The notes: generated by a model not told the origin, from the sequence alone. 64,000 nucleotides of DNA from Bimastos eiseni (GCA_959347315.1 OY365816.1:27361248-27425247), one strand, 5' to 3'. Counted from the stretch's first letter, positions 11,330-38,330 are shown. Program-made: numbers and translations.

Positions 11330-12030
11330 TCAATGTTCGGATTCCAGAGGGGTAAGAGGGTGTTGAGCCGCCGTTGAGTCGGGTCACGTTTAGGGCGAGA
11401 TTGGGAGGTGTAGAATCGGAAAAGTCAGAGTACGAGTTCTTGAAGAGATGACACTTCGGATTAGAGTGGTGAGCCCGTGGGGTGATAGACAGAGAAGTCT
11501 GATACAGATGTTGAGGGATAAGTGTGGAGCTATTAACAAAGCGAATACAATTACAATTATATTGTCTACTGTTACTTTAAGGAAGTAAGAAGTACAATAT
11601 GCTGAGTTTGAATTGTAATGCGGTTAGTCTTTTAATCACTTTGGCCGAGCATTCCTCTACTTATCTGCTTACTAACTGTTTTTCTCTTCAAATGGCAGCT
11701 TTCTTGCCAATAGTTTTTCCTGTTTTGATGCAACGCAAACTCTTGCTTAACCCGATGACCTGACCGCATTGTTCTGAAAATATTATGTCGTAAATTCTTC
11801 TGTACATTTATTTCTCAATTGAGTAGCTTTTCCTTATTAAGTAAGCAAGAGAATTGCACGCTTAATTGGGTATTTGTAGGGCTGCTTTTTGTAAATTTGT
11901 AGCAGTTAAAACACCGAGTGAATTTGAGACTGTTCTACTGCTGAGCTAACTTTGCCTGAAATGCAAACCCATTGCTTCTTACAAATTGAAATTTTCGTAC
12001 ATCAAGTGATCATTATTGTTGTTGATGTTT
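11330..12030. other. no gene seen
   Basis: Unique-looking AT-rich sequence with frequent stops on both strands. Confidence 0.4.
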
Positions 12031-12034
12031 TGCT

Positions 12035-12035
12035 A

Positions 12036-12091
<56 letters not shown>

Positions 12092-12146
12092 GTTTTTATT
12101 ACTATTGTTATCATTATCATTATTATTATTGTTATTGTTACTATTG

Positions 12147-12180
<34 letters not shown>

Positions 12181-12230
12181 TACTACTATTATTATTATTA
12201 TTACTATTATTATTATTATTATTTTACATG
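12035..12230 (+). repeat. (ATT)n microsatellite
   Basis: About 195 bases of ATT with ATC and TTG/ACT variants. Confidence 0.95.
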
Positions 12231-12239
12231 AAGTAAATA

Positions 12240-13390
12240 CTGATCCCTCGGATTGTTAAAACTATTCTCCGGAGAGAGACAGATGATTTTCTGGAATGAC
12301 TTAGACCTATCCCGCGGCAAGATCCGGCTGCACAAACGAACCGTAGAATGCAATAACGTTGAAACGTTGTACCGTGGCTGACAAGCGCTGAAGAAGGTAC
12401 AGTAGCTTGATTCTAACTTTATTAGAATACTATACAATGTATAATCAAGCTTATTATTACTACTTCTACTACTACTACTGTTACTATTGTTAGTTGTAGT
12501 AGCAGTAGACGTGCATATTTCATCATTTTTGCACAAAATCTTCTCAAGGACAGCTCTGGATGAGAGGTTTTAAGAATTGCTGAACTAGTTGTGGTGCTAT
12601 AACAGACTATTTACAACCTCATGGGTGTCCACACACGGGGAGGGTTCGGAGGCAAATGCCTCCAATTTCAGGTAGAGGGGTATCATTTTTTAGTCTTGGG
12701 GGGGGGGATATCTTGCTTTCCTAACACTGGGGACCGGGAGTTTGCCTCCATCAATCAGAGGGGATTGACGCCCCTGTGCAACTTCATACATACATGAGGC
12801 AGGAGAAGAGGCCAATGACGTCGAAAGCATTTAATCAAAACATTGTTGTATTATTTTAGAGTAGTCTTTAAGAAACATCTCCTCAGCCGAGCTATATTTT
12901 CATTTCAAAGACAATGTCGCGCTCTGATAAAACTTGGCTATGCTAGAGGAAATAATAATTATTGCTGAAGTAGGCCTACTAAGTAACATGATTGGTCATT
13001 ACATTGTAAAGCCTTCTTTGAGTAAGTCTTTATTTTATATTGTATTGTGATGCTATTTAAATAAGATTTATCTGTTTTATCTATGGAATCGCTGAACTCT
13101 AGGATATACTTGACTATTTAAATTATTACGATATTTAGGCTTGTATTGTTATTTAATCTTTTGTCAATCAATAAATGATTGTTATCAGGTGAGGTTGTTT
13201 TGTGCTTGCCATTCCTCGATAGAGAAAGAGTTTGGAATCTGAATAACCTTCACACGATCCTCAAACTTAAAATGGCTCATTACCACAAAATAACAAGAGT
13301 TTCATTTCAGTTTCTGACATCATTTACATTACGGGTTTACTAGTTTAATATGCATAGATACAAGTTTTAATAGGCAACAAGTATGCATGG
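12240..13390. other. no gene seen
   Basis: AT-rich, with no repeat or domain recognised beyond short trinucleotide runs at 12455-12500. Confidence 0.4.
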
Positions 13391-13394
13391 ACAA

Positions 13395-13395
13395 A

Positions 13396-13466
<71 letters not shown>

Positions 13467-13700
13467 TCATATATATGTCTGTATGCATGGCTCTGTGTGT
13501 GTTTGTCTGTCTGCATGGCTGTGTGTGTGGCTGTTTGTCATGTTTTCCATCTGTGCGTCTGTCTGACTGTTTCTGGCTGTCTGTCTGTCTGCTTATGTAT
13601 CTATCTGTGTGTCTGTTTTCTGTTTATGTTTCTGACTGTCTGTCTCTGTGTGTCTGTCTGTCCGTGTGTCTATCTATATGCCTGCCTGTCTCTTTCTCAG
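13395..13700 (+). repeat. TC, TA and CTGT microsatellites
   Basis: (TC)n at 13400-13435, (TA)n at 13436-13470, then degenerate CTGT repeats. Confidence 0.9.
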
Positions 13701-13984
13701 TACCTGTCCTACCTAGCCTTCCCGCATCTGAATTAATGCAGAAACGACGAATTTCTTTCTCAATCTCACTGTCGCAGTCGCCATTTTGAAAGTAGATTCA
13801 CATCAGAAGCAATCTGTTTGATTTCCCGATTACATCGCTGCCTTCAGAGGGCGATGGCGTCTCATAAATTCATGCTTATGCGGTTGTTTTCGTCAGCCGC
13901 AGGCACATATACTCTTTTATCATGTCAGGTTTCGATTGGCCCCAGTTTCCCCTACATAATATATATTCGGCAATGCCACCGGTC

Positions 13985-14020
<36 letters not shown>

Positions 14021-14049
14021 GTATATATATATCGAGCAATATCTGATAC

Positions 14050-15100
14050 AGTATTAGCAGATAAGCGCTTACGTGTATATCTGTGTGTCTGTGTGTCTGT
14101 CTCCCTGTTTGTCTGTCTGTCCGTCTCTCAAATAACGTATATCTGCCCATACGTAGTATGCAACTAGCGTAATGATCATAATATTTGCTGGAGTCGTTTA
14201 CATGACTGCGTCTATAGTGATCTGTGGATAAATGTCTCCTCTCTTTCCATGTTACCTTCATTTACGCAACCAACTCACAGCGCCAGCGATGAAAACAACC
14301 AAATTCAAGCATTTTGCAAAACCTGTTCAGATAGCGTTTCAGAGTTTCATGTTTGTTTGCTGCTTCTATGTGATGCATTTATAGTTTATACCTAGTTATT
14401 TGGCGAAATCGACAATAACATAGCGTAGAAAAAGTCGATATACAGGTATCTAAAAGTCTAATATGTTACTAGCAGATATCAGTCAATCAATTATATTTCA
14501 TTGAGCAGCATAACTCAGACGTATAGTTTTGACGGTCATATGCAATGACGTCAATGGGAAAACCCAAAGAGATATATGGTTCCGGTAACAGAATCGACCT
14601 AGTTACATCAATGGGTAATCTAATTGAGTGGTCGTTAGTAATCACAATAGGTCATAAACCAACCAATTGCCGTAGTCTCCATAGTTAATCACATAAGCCT
14701 CTCCAGGAACATGTTGGTAACAACATTTTGAAATGCGAAACACAATATAAAAAAAATTGGTTCATGCACAAAACCATATAATGACTTCTAAACAGAGCAT
14801 TTAGGAAATCGACCTTTGATTTTTTACTGATAGGTTGCACAGAATTTCATGGACAGCAATGGTGACAACCAAACAATTATGTCAAATGGCGAAAGTAAAC
14901 GGCAAACTGTTGGACCACACCAAATCCCGATAACTGCGGGGCTTCGTGCATATCGTGAGGAAGCCTATGGACAGCATTGAGAACAGTGTGATGTTGGGTA
15001 GAGTCGAAGGAAGTCGAAGTCGTGGAAGACACATAATCTGCTGGTTTGACGATGTCACGACGTGGACTGGTTTAAAAGGCACAAGCTTAATGAACATGTT
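14050..15100. other. no gene seen
   Basis: AT-rich sequence with stops in all frames and no element recognised. Confidence 0.4.
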
Positions 15101-15102
15101 AC

Positions 15103-15180
15103 AGTTTAACGACACTTTGCGATAACAAAGATCAATAGCGTCGCCCTCCTCCTTTTTCCAGGCTTGGGACTGGTACTGCA
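15103..15180 (+). repeat. family A element
   Basis: Clear copy: AGTTTAACGACA at the left, GCGTCGCCCTCCTCCTTT in the middle, GGCTTGGGACTGGTACTG at the right. A degenerate second copy follows at 15226-15293, and a half copy starts near 15376. Confidence 0.85.
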
Positions 15181-15916
15181 TGAGATTTTTTTTACAATGG
15201 CCGAGTTCAAGATTCCAGAATAGTGACAGATGGAGATCATTAGCGTCGCCCTTTATTTGGGCTTGAGACTGGCGCGAGCAGTGGCGAAGTTCAGTAAGTA
15301 GGCCTTTTTAGTTTAGTTTGTTTTAGTTTGATGGGTGATGCGAACGAGAATTCCTGAGACTGGTTGGATCCAGGGTTTAACGACAGCTTATGACAACAGA
15401 GGCCGTTGCCGTAGAAAAAAAATTGCTTGGCATATTACAGCACTTACAGCTTTAATATTTTATTTTTATGACATCTGCTATGTTTTTTTGGACATTTTTT
15501 CAGAATTTTCATAATATCAGTTATATAAATTGTCAATATAGTTAAAAAGTATAAGTACATTCTTTATTGAACCAACTGTATAACCCCACTATGGTGTATA
15601 ATACATCTAAAAGCGGGTACGGTACGTATATATACTCAAATAAGATATGGTAAACGGCATCTTGCAACAACCGGAGGCTATTTGTAGACCCCAATAGGAT
15701 GGGAAGGCATAAGGAGTTCCTGGAATAACTCCTAGGAAGAGCCCAACGCCTATATTACTTAGAGCGATCCTTCCCAACGGACTCTAAACTTGCTGACATA
15801 GCAGAAGTCAAACTCCTTTTCTCCATTTTACACAGCCCCTAGCATTTTCTTCACCAACCCCTACTTCCACTTTGTCCTCAATGCATTCACAAATGGAGAC
15901 CTAGAGCATATAGTTG

Positions 15917-16023
15917 TGTTAACTCCTCCACTGCTTGCAGCCCAGAAGTGCCAGTCCCAAGTCTGAATAGAGGAGGAGGAGGAGGAGGGCGACTTTGTGA
16001 ACACACAGTGTCGATAAACTTCA
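15917..16023 (-). repeat. family A element
   Basis: Opposite orientation: GTGCCAGTCCCAAG...GGAGGGCGAC...CACAGTGTCG. Includes an expanded GGA run. Confidence 0.85.
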
Positions 16024-16081
16024 ACTAAACAGCCAACAATTATGTTCTCCCACCCAAAGACAACTCGCAATTTATTCCTAG

Positions 16082-16155
16082 GCCATTTTATTAAAATATT
16101 TTATTAAAATATTTTATTAAAATATTTTATTAAAATATTTTATTAAAATATTTCC
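16082..16155. repeat. 13-base AT tandem repeat
   Basis: About 5.5 copies of the self-complementary unit TTAAAATATTTTA. Confidence 0.9.
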
Positions 16156-16560
16156 TATAGTTTGTCGTACAATATTAAATACTCTTTTGTCCACTGCCAG
16201 CATTTCTGCACTTTTGTCAGATTGCTCTCAGTTGAAACGAACGACTAGGGCCTATACTATACTTCCAAAAGCGCGAGAAGCAATGGCGGCAGTTGGGACC
16301 CGAGGCAAATCCCCTAATCGCTGGAGCGAGCGCCTTAGGTTATGCGATCGGTTGCTTTCGACACCCTCTTTAACCCCTATACCAGCAATTTAAAATTTTG
16401 CTCCTCTACAAAAATGTGTAGTTGGCCCCTTCTTTCATTGTAACGCGCTCCTCCTCCTCTTGTCAGATTCGGGACTGGCACTATCAGTGTGCGAACGGTT
16501 GTGGGTTTAGAATGCGCATGTGCCAGTTACGATGAAAGACCTGAACGATAAAGTAGTAGT

Positions 16561-16662
16561 TGCAGTTTAACGACACTGTGTGGTAACAAAGACCATTGGC
16601 GTCGTCCTCCTCCTTTATCCAGGCTTGGGACTGGCACTGGTAGAGTACGACTAATGGTGGAG
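16561..16662 (+). repeat. family A element
   Basis: Nearly full copy (AGTTTAACGACACTGTGTGG...GGCTTGGGACTGGCACTG). Partial copies flank it at 16447-16497 and 16688-16738, so three lie in about 290 bases. Confidence 0.88.
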
Positions 16663-16744
16663 TTAATGATAAAACGAACGATAAAATTATTCAACAGTTT
16701 AACGACATCTTATAGCAACAAAGGCTGTTGACGTCTTCAGAATT

Positions 16745-17340
16745 TGTTACATTTCAGTTCAATTTCGTATAAAGTTTTAATCCTTTATCTTTATGTTGTC
16801 TTTCATTTTTTGTCTTTCTGTTTTCTTTCTTTCTTTTGTGTTGTTGTTGATTCCATTTCTGCATGACTGGTTGCTGAGACAGCAATATTCGACATATGGT
16901 TGTTGTAGATATTTCATAACATATAAATGATTATTTCATTTTATTCCTACATATATAAACATACATATTGTATAAACGTATATATATACATACAATGTAC
17001 CAACATACTTATGTAAAATTTATTCATGTGGCCATAGCTTCTTTTTTGTTCATGAAGGCTCTTTTTTGACCGTTTCGGTTCTCTTCTTTGTTCAGTTTTT
17101 TTTCCAAGAAGGTTTATTCCATCTTATTTCAGAGCGTCAACATAATTTCATAACATAAATGTTAAACTATCTATTTAATGTTAACAGATAGTTTTCAAAT
17201 ATTAACAGTACATCATTTATAGACAGTATTCAATAATCCAAATCAACATAACAGGCAAAGAAATAATAATAAATCCAGGCATTCATCATTACAAAGCAAT
17301 CCAATTAATACGTTGTGTCCTTTTTCTAGCAGGAAACGAC
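16745..17340. other. no gene seen
   Basis: AT-rich, no feature recognised. Confidence 0.4.
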
Positions 17341-17356
17341 ACATCAACAACAAAAT

Positions 17357-17560
17357 ATTATGTCATCTTTGTCATTAGAATTAAAAAATAAATATAGCGA
17401 TAATATAGCCATCTATGCAGATGGGTCTAAAGTTGAGACTGTTGTTTCTGCAGCTTTCTATGTGCCATCTTTGCGGTTCCATAGAACATTCATAATTGCA
17501 AATGGTTCCTCGAACGATAACAACGGAGTTGCTCAATTTAAAGGTGTCCTAGAGTTTATC
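17357..17560 (+). pseudogene. RNase H fragment of an I/Nimb-like LINE
   Basis: Conceptual translation gives IYADGSKVETVVSAAFYVPS followed by RFHRTF. This parallels IYTDGSKIDDLVAAAF...IPS in the LINE at 58861-60414. The expected AAELTAVKEA block is degraded (GVAQFKGVLEF) and the sequence runs into an AATC array. It is a truncated relic of the same family. Confidence 0.6.
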
Positions 17561-17599
17561 AATCAATCAATCAATCAATCCTAGGGGTTTTCGATCAAT

Positions 17600-18420
17600 C
17601 AATCAATTAATCAGTCGTTTATTTGTTTCCATCAAACATTATTTTATTAACATCGATGTATCGATACAATATGAATTAAATGGTGATGCTACTTGGTGAG
17701 ATTATAACTTTCAAATCCTTAATTGGCTTGTGTCGAGTTGCCGCGGACCTGATATTGTATGCCAAAAATCACATAAGTCTGGTTATTTCTAGAGGTATAT
17801 TCGCATATTTAGAAAGAAAGAAATCTGACAAAAAAGCAGAAATGCTAACAATCATGACAATGGACACCAAAAGTAGCTAGAATTAAATGGCAAACTAGTA
17901 AATTATTGCTGTAATGATCTTGGGATAAATAAGTGCTATTAGATCGGACTATTGCCATTACGCCATCTACCGAACGAAAGGAACAACACACTGAATAAAT
18001 TACGTTTAAATACGTCATGAAAATAGCATACCTCATTTTTTAAAATTTATTTTTGGCATTTATTATCTCAGGTCTAAAAACGTCGTAAAATAAAACTTAT
18101 TTACCTCATTTTTATGTATATCTTTACAATAAATTAATTATAGTCGAGATTATGTATGTTGCCTCAGTAATAGTAAAGTAAAAGTTATTTTCCAATTTGC
18201 CTTATGTTGAAAGAACCATATTACTACCTAAGATTACATTAAATTCAATAAAGCTAATCAACAGCGTCACGTAGATTCACCGTCGAAAACATCGCCGAAG
18301 ATGAACTACGAGACGCAAGGGCTTCGCTAGACCGCAAATTAAGTTCGGAAATGACATCCACGTCGCTAGTTACAAATTCAAACGATGAGCATCAGCTTAT
18401 TAGCAAGCGCTGCGTTGCGT
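17600..18420. other. no gene seen
   Basis: AT-rich. The end (18382-18445) contains a partial family E match. Confidence 0.35.
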
Positions 18421-18474
18421 CAGAGTGGTCATCCAAAGATACGATGTGAAGAACAAAGAGCGGTTAGAAATAAA

Positions 18475-18625
18475 GAGAGAGAGAGAGAGAGAGTGTCAGA
18501 GACAGAGAGACACAAAGAGACAGGCAGACAGACAGACAGACAGACAGACAGAGATAGATAGATGGAGACAGAGAGACAGACACAGACATAAATACAGAGT
18601 GACAGACAGACAGACAGACAGAGAA
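18475..18625 (+). repeat. GA and CAGA microsatellite
   Basis: (GA)n then (CAGA)n with interruptions. Confidence 0.9.
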
Positions 18626-18821
18626 AGAGTCATCGAAGATGGAGGATATGTTACGATGCGTCTTGCTCGTGGCGAGCGATATTGCGGGGGTTGGATAGGG
18701 TCAAGGCGATTGGTCCAACCCATGGGCCTGTCCACACAGTTGCACACACCACGTGGACTTGCAGAACTGACCTAGAAGGTGCAACACAGTTACACAGATT
18801 GCATTCGCCAAGGCTTATTAA

Positions 18822-18827
18822 TTTATT
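18822..18827 (-). terminator. candidate NOX poly(A) signal
   Basis: AATAAA on the minus strand about 720 bases beyond the NOX stop codon. It is the nearest canonical hexamer I found, and is unverified. Confidence 0.25.
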
Positions 18828-19543
18828 CAAGCGTCGAAGGCGAAAAAGAGTTCAGAGACAACTAAATTTCAGGAAGTTACATCCATCGTTCTGGAGATCA
18901 GTACTTTCTACCTTAACAGCGCATAGCAATAAAGCGATTCTTAGTTAAAGCGGGTTCGGCCGCACTAACGTCAAGGCAGGCAGAGCACATCGAAAACTCG
19001 AATAGTGTTCTTAGTTCTTATAGCGCATGTATTTTGTGACACTGATAAAGGCAGAAAGTTCACTTGCACGCTTAGTATCGTCGTGACGTCATGTGAAGGT
19101 CGTTTATAAATAAAGACACGATGCCGGAATCTGCACATGCAAGCTGTTCTCGACCGTGACCTTTGGCTTTGTCAAAGAATTCCCCCTAAGGGCAAAGAAC
19201 TACACCCTGCACCCACAAATTACATAAACCCTTATCAGTTTTCTGAAGTTGGACAATCCCTCTGTGGTCTATTTTCCCCTCCGTGTTTAAATTAAGCACA
19301 GAGAGCATTCGACAGTTCACATAGTTCGAGTGACAATTGCGAACTGCTCTGGATGCAAGTCTACTCGTTTCGGGTCCAATTTCAAATGCGAGGAGGAGTT
19401 GCGCCCCGTTCCCCTAGTATCGAAGCACAGCGCTGGATTCGAGTACAGGATGGAGACTTTTTCAAACGCGTGACGTACTCGTACCCTCTTCCCCAATAAT
19501 AATGAAAGCACCGTTGGTTGAGCGTTGTCTGAGGTAGACAGGT

Positions 19544-33325
<13,782 letters not shown>

Positions 33326-33329
33326 TTCG

Positions 33330-33790
33330 TTCTTTGAGAGAAGAACGTCAGATTGAGCGACAATTATATCGTCGTTTTATACACGGCTGGCATCCACTTA
33401 ATACGGTCTATGATAAGTTCTTGTTTAGATCGATTTCTATTCGATGACAATTGAAGTTGAATAAAAATCACTCGAGTCGATATCCACAGCGCGTCTACGT
33501 GTAGTCTTACGAGTCTATTGAGGACTCTTAGAGATAGCTTCACCTTAATAAGCGTTTGAGTGTTTCCATGTAGCACGATACTCTAAAGGCATCCGGTTAT
33601 AGGCTTGACTCTCATAGACCACGTGAATGAATGGTCGCGAGCAGAGCCTGAAATACACGGTGTTCATAAAATGGTGATGGCTGCGTGTCGTGATCGCACG
33701 TTTCTAGTTTCTACTTCGCTTTGCTAAGCGCAGGGAACCAGTATACGTAATCAGTAGGTCATCACGAAAAGAGGATCAGTCACAAATACA
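33330..33790. other. region upstream of the NOX start
   Basis: Presumed 5' UTR/promoter side of NOX. I see no TATA box at a convincing distance. A partial family E match lies at 33700-33790. Confidence 0.3.
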
Positions 33791-33796
33791 GAAATA

Positions 33797-33822
33797 AAAT
33801 AATAATGATAATAATAATGATG

Positions 33823-33889
<67 letters not shown>

Positions 33890-33912
33890 TAATAATTATA
33901 ATAATAATAAAA
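33797..33912 (+). repeat. (AAT)n microsatellite
   Basis: About 115 bases of AAT, perfect in the centre. Confidence 0.95.
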
Positions 33913-34465
33913 TGCATTTTTTATAGAAGAATTACATTTGCCTCAGGCAAAATAATAAGATAAATAATATAAATAATAACATAAATATATGAAAAACTGA
34001 ATAAATATATACATAGATAAACGAACAAACGAATAAATAAATAAATAAAGTCACAAAAATAAAGTTTTAGTTCAACTTGAATTTCATGCAATTTCTCGTC
34101 TATGGAGGACTGGGTCTTCTTTTTTTGAACCTGATCTACATCAGGTTAAAGCAGGCTCGAATAGGGATCTCACTCGCTGATTGGCTTAAGGTAGTAGTCT
34201 TCTGGTCGATTCTCTTGCCTCCTTTGCTACACTCGAGTAACACACTTGTGCAATAAGACGCAAGAGGGCGGAGCGTAGGTGGCAGTTGAAAAGAGTTCTT
34301 CCTGCTATAGGCCTACATCAGGTCATACTTATCGAAGCGGAAAGCGCTCGACGGGAGGCAGTGAAACTGACTATAGGCTTGCGGTGAACTGAGCCAAGGT
34401 CTCTTTTTTTTTAAATTGATGATTTTAGAAAGACGTTGTAAGACTCACTAGGCTGACAAACAGTC

Positions 34466-34467
<2 letters not shown>

Positions 34468-34512
<45 letters not shown>

Positions 34513-34540
34513 CATACAGATCGGCAGGTAGACAAACATG

Positions 34541-34578
<38 letters not shown>

Positions 34579-34580
34579 GT
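34468..34580 (+). repeat. (CA)n and (CAGA)n microsatellites
   Basis: (CA)n at 34469-34510 and (CAGA)n at 34545-34580. Another CAGA cluster is at 34795-34920. Confidence 0.93.
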
Positions 34581-34924
34581 GGTGCTAAAAATCCAAGGAT
34601 GGTTGTATAAACCCCTCAGGTTTTCACCTTAAGTCGTATAATTCCGGGTGAGCTCTTAGTCATATTCCTATATTGGGGTTTTTACCTATGTAACTTAGGT
34701 CTCAAGTGTCGTGTGTTGCTGGTGATTATTTCACTTCTTCGACGCTCTTTTGTCATCGCTCTTCTCACCCTCTCGCCTCTTTGCGTAGTGACAGGCAGAC
34801 CAGATACACAGGCACACAGACACAGACACAGACACAGACAGACAGGAAGACAGACGGGAAGACAGACAGACACAGATGGACACACTGGCAGAGTGCGTAG
34901 GCAGAGAGACACACAGACAGCAGA

Positions 34925-35115
34925 AAAAGAAGAGCAGTCCCTTTAACTTGCCTGAGATGCAATCATTACTATGAAGTGTTAGCGACTTCATTTTCTCAGC
35001 CTCGGTCAGTCCTCTCCGTCATCCACCCACCGACAGTGTAAGGTCAGTGTCTCGTCATAAATGAGTTGGCCCTGGGATGCATTTGGAGTAGAAATTTCAA
35101 GCCAAATTATGAACG
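34925..35115 (-). mobile_element. family G SINE copy 1 (partial)
   Basis: Shares AGAAGAGCAGTC..TTAA, TATGAAG(T/C)G(T/C)..GCGACTTC and AGTGTAAGGTCAGTG blocks with 41040-41345 and 54035-54300. The tRNA-like end is truncated. Confidence 0.6.
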
Positions 35116-35284
35116 TTGTATAAGGCATAAGGCGTATATTTAGGCAGACAGCAAGCGGACATCTAGTCGTAGATGGAAAGACGTTTATGAAACTAGAGAA
35201 TGAGAAAAATACGACTAGACGAGATAGGAACGTTTTTCTTGGCCATAGCTTTCTTCCTGGGCCATCTTCATGGGCTATCTTGAA

Positions 35285-35412
35285 GTGTTTTCTTCTTGGC
35301 CTATCTTCTTGGGCCATCTTCTTGGGCCATCTTCTTGGGCCATCTTCTTGGGCCATCTTCTTGGGCCATCTTCTTGGGCCATCTTCTTGGGCCATCTTCT
35401 TGGGCTATCTGT
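35285..35412 (+). repeat. 13-base minisatellite GGGCCATCTTCTT
   Basis: About nine tandem copies, with degenerate copies from 35235. The open frames here are repeat-driven. Confidence 0.95.
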
Positions 35413-35994
35413 TTGGCCCATACAACTGTCGTGCTTGCTTTGCTTCTTTCAATCATGACTCATTATTTTTAAAAGAGTTTCTTCTGATCGTCCAGCCATA
35501 TTTTATATCGGTTCTTATTTTACGTATTTTGTTCGTGTCCTGTATTTTAAATATTAATAAATGACATATATTACATCAGTTTTGTATATTTAATTCATGG
35601 ATATATTGTAATATTTTGTTTACTTTTTCGGTGGACAGCGCTTGTGAAAACCGGTTAAAATCTGTCGCTCATTCGATGTTTAGCTCTCTCCGAGCTTTTT
35701 TGGATGTGGTCTGTTTCCGTTCTTAAATGGCAGTCGGGGTAAATTCGAGAATGGGGCTGGGTTGATCGATGAATAACTTCGGGTACACGTTTGAGAGTTT
35801 TTACATAGGGTTCACATTGGCCCTTTGTTATCCAAACGATTGACATCGCTTCCTTTTATAATACCTACATCGTCGATTCTACCTCAGTTACTCTGACAGA
35901 TGTACAGGCACGCAGACAGACAGAGAGACAGACAATTGATATATTGACAGAGAGGCAAACAATCAGGAAAGAGGCACGCAGACAGGCAGTCAAA

Positions 35995-36305
35995 AATTAG
36001 ATAGACAAGCAAGGCGGTAGGCAGACAGACAGACAGACAGGCAGACAGACAGACAGACAGACAGACAGACAGGCAGACAGACAGACAGACAGACAGACAG
36101 GCGTGTAGGCAGACAGACAGACAGACAGGCGTATAGGCAGACAGACAGACAGACAGACAGACAGGCGTGTAGGCAGACAGACAGACAGACAGACAGGCGT
36201 GTAGGCAGACAGACAGACAGACAGACAGACAGGCGTGTAGGCAGACAGACAGACAGACAGACAGGCGTGTAGGCAGACAGACAGACAGACAGACAGGCGG
36301 GCAGA
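35995..36305 (+). repeat. (CAGA)n array with GGCGTGTAGG insertions
   Basis: CAGA runs are punctuated at regular spacing by CAGGCGTGTAGG, making a higher-order minisatellite. Confidence 0.95.
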
Positions 36306-36595
36306 AAATTTATCTAGGCAGACTAGCAGACTGACAATTATTGAGCAACTGTTAGAGGAGCGACAGAAATAAAAAAGCAGTGATAAGCATGATTAACTTG
36401 AGGTTAGCTTTTTGCTCCTAAATGACATCAACTCAACAATTTATCGTTCTGACCATTCACCGTAGATGTCGTCTACTATATAGGACTGAGTGCCTATACA
36501 TATACGTATATATAATACATATGAATTGTTATACATATAGGCCTATATATATACATACGAACCCGATGTCCTATACGAGTATATATATACATGTA

Positions 36596-36861
36596 CAGGG
36601 TGGCTCGATAATATATGTCTCGCCGATGAATCGAGACTTCTCAGCAACAAACTGTAGTCGAAGATGTTATTTTACAGCTAAAATAACTTGTGATTCTACA
36701 TTTCACTGACTAAGTTTTAAAATACGAAATGCAATATTAATATAGCTGCCATATCTGCAGTGATTGTCGAATAGCCTTTCCCGGATTTTGGCAGAAAAAT
36801 CTCGATTGGTTGTGCAAGGATTGCCTTTTATCCCTTGGACAACTCTCATTAAGCCACCCTG
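36596..36861. mobile_element. 266-base mariner-type MITE
   Basis: Terminal inverted repeats starting CAGGGTGGCT, with weaker matching further in. They are flanked by TA on both sides (36594-36595 and 36862-36863), the Tc1/mariner target signature. No coding capacity. Confidence 0.65.
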
Positions 36862-37233
36862 TAGGCTATGCAGGGTGTCTTAAAAGTGACCCGTGAAAAC
36901 TCACAAAAGTCCATTAAAAATAAATGATGATAACAATTTTAATGACATTTGGGAAATAATTAATGCTTCACGTATTGAGTGATTGTTTCTGTTCATAATG
37001 TCCGCCTTTGCTACAGACTTTCGGACCATCGAATCTTCGGAATGAGGAACGGTCACCCTTACAAAATGCATCGCATCGAAACCATTTAACATCCATGAGA
37101 GGTAAACGGTTATTTGAGCTTCTAAAAAAAGCGCTTTGCATATAACCAAAAATATTCGTGAGAGTAAATAAACGCTCCGCCCTCGCCTGAGCAAATATTT
37201 GGAACGCATGCCGATTGCAGAACTAGTCGATGC

Positions 37234-37830
37234 ACCTAACTTTTTGACGGGCTTGACCCAGTCTATAGCAGACTCGAAACGAATACAAAACTTGGCGGAA
37301 ACCTAAACTGGTCTATTCGTCTTCCCTGACAAGCCCGCAGTCAACATTTATATTTTTATGAAAACGGTCTGACCATTTTTACTCAGTTTATGATCTATGC
37401 CTTTTGACAACGATATCATCGACACTTTATTACAATAAGTTAAAACATCAGACATCTGAATATTGCGTTAGGTCTATTTGTCATTATCTGCTATAGATAA
37501 CCTCTCGCCTCCGCGTCTAAGAAGCCCGTGACTGCTGGTTCAATCCGGAATTTCTCTGCCTTGGGGCCAGAAGTTTCTGTCGACGGACCTGGGCATTTTC
37601 TCTTTCTGCTGACTCTATTTAGCAAGCATTTTAAGACCATTTCGTCCGATCGTGAGCTTCCATGGTCTCGTCAGGTCTGGTCAGATCGGGCTGGGTTAGA
37701 TTGGGCGGGCCGGGTCAGACCAGGTCGGGTCAGGTCGTGCCGAGACGAGTTTTGGCTTCGGTCGAGTTTTGACGCCAACCATTAAATTGGTTTAGAGTCT
37801 GCTTGACTGCGCCAAGCCCGTCAAAAAGTT
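37234..37830. mobile_element. possible ~590-base TIR element
   Basis: AACTTTTTGACGGGCTTG followed by CAGTC..GCAGACTC at the left is found inverted at the right (37788-37829), about 40 bases with mismatches. The interior includes a GGTC-type degenerate repeat (37670-37745). No clear target duplication. Confidence 0.45.
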
Positions 37831-38204
37831 CGGTAGGCCTAAGTACACGAACACTTCGAATGAGGTCTCTTAAACAGGCGTTTAAGAGACCTTCTTGAGG
37901 ATGCGCCTGTATTAGTTCGCTGACCATTGGTCTGATTAATAAATTAATTACTGGATGAGTCAACGTTTCCTTATCGACGAAGAAGAAGTTTCGTCTGATC
38001 TCAAGAGATCGTTTGGCTGTAGCGTATACGGAACTTATAGAGATGCTCATAAAAAAATCGATCAGATTAGATAAGATCTTATCAGAGTCTTAAGTAGACC
38101 AAAAAGATGCCTGATCTATTCTGTAGTGGCCTGATGGCCTGAACTGACATTATCCAATTTAGGTTCCCAAAAGTCGCGATCGTAGCGTAATGTAATGCGA
38201 TCAT

Positions 38205-38330
38205 TTCGATCGATCAATCAATCAATCGATCAATCGATTCGATCAATCAATCTTTCAATCAATTAATCACTGTGAACTTCAAGATCTCTACTCAGATGGG
38301 CTCCCGATCTGATACGGTTGATACAATATA
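38205..38330 (-). repeat. (AATC)n tail and family B 3' end
   Basis: On the minus strand, a CTGAGTAGAGATCTTGAAG family B terminus is followed by a (TTGA)n tail. Confidence 0.6.

Noticed and set aside
36901..37209. 102-codon minus frame near the mariner-like end as a transposase
   Set aside because: No DD(E/D) or helix-turn-helix features seen.
37538..37547. B-box-like GGTTCAATCC as a tRNA gene
   Set aside because: No A box at the right distance and no cloverleaf. No true tRNA or rRNA gene was found in the window.
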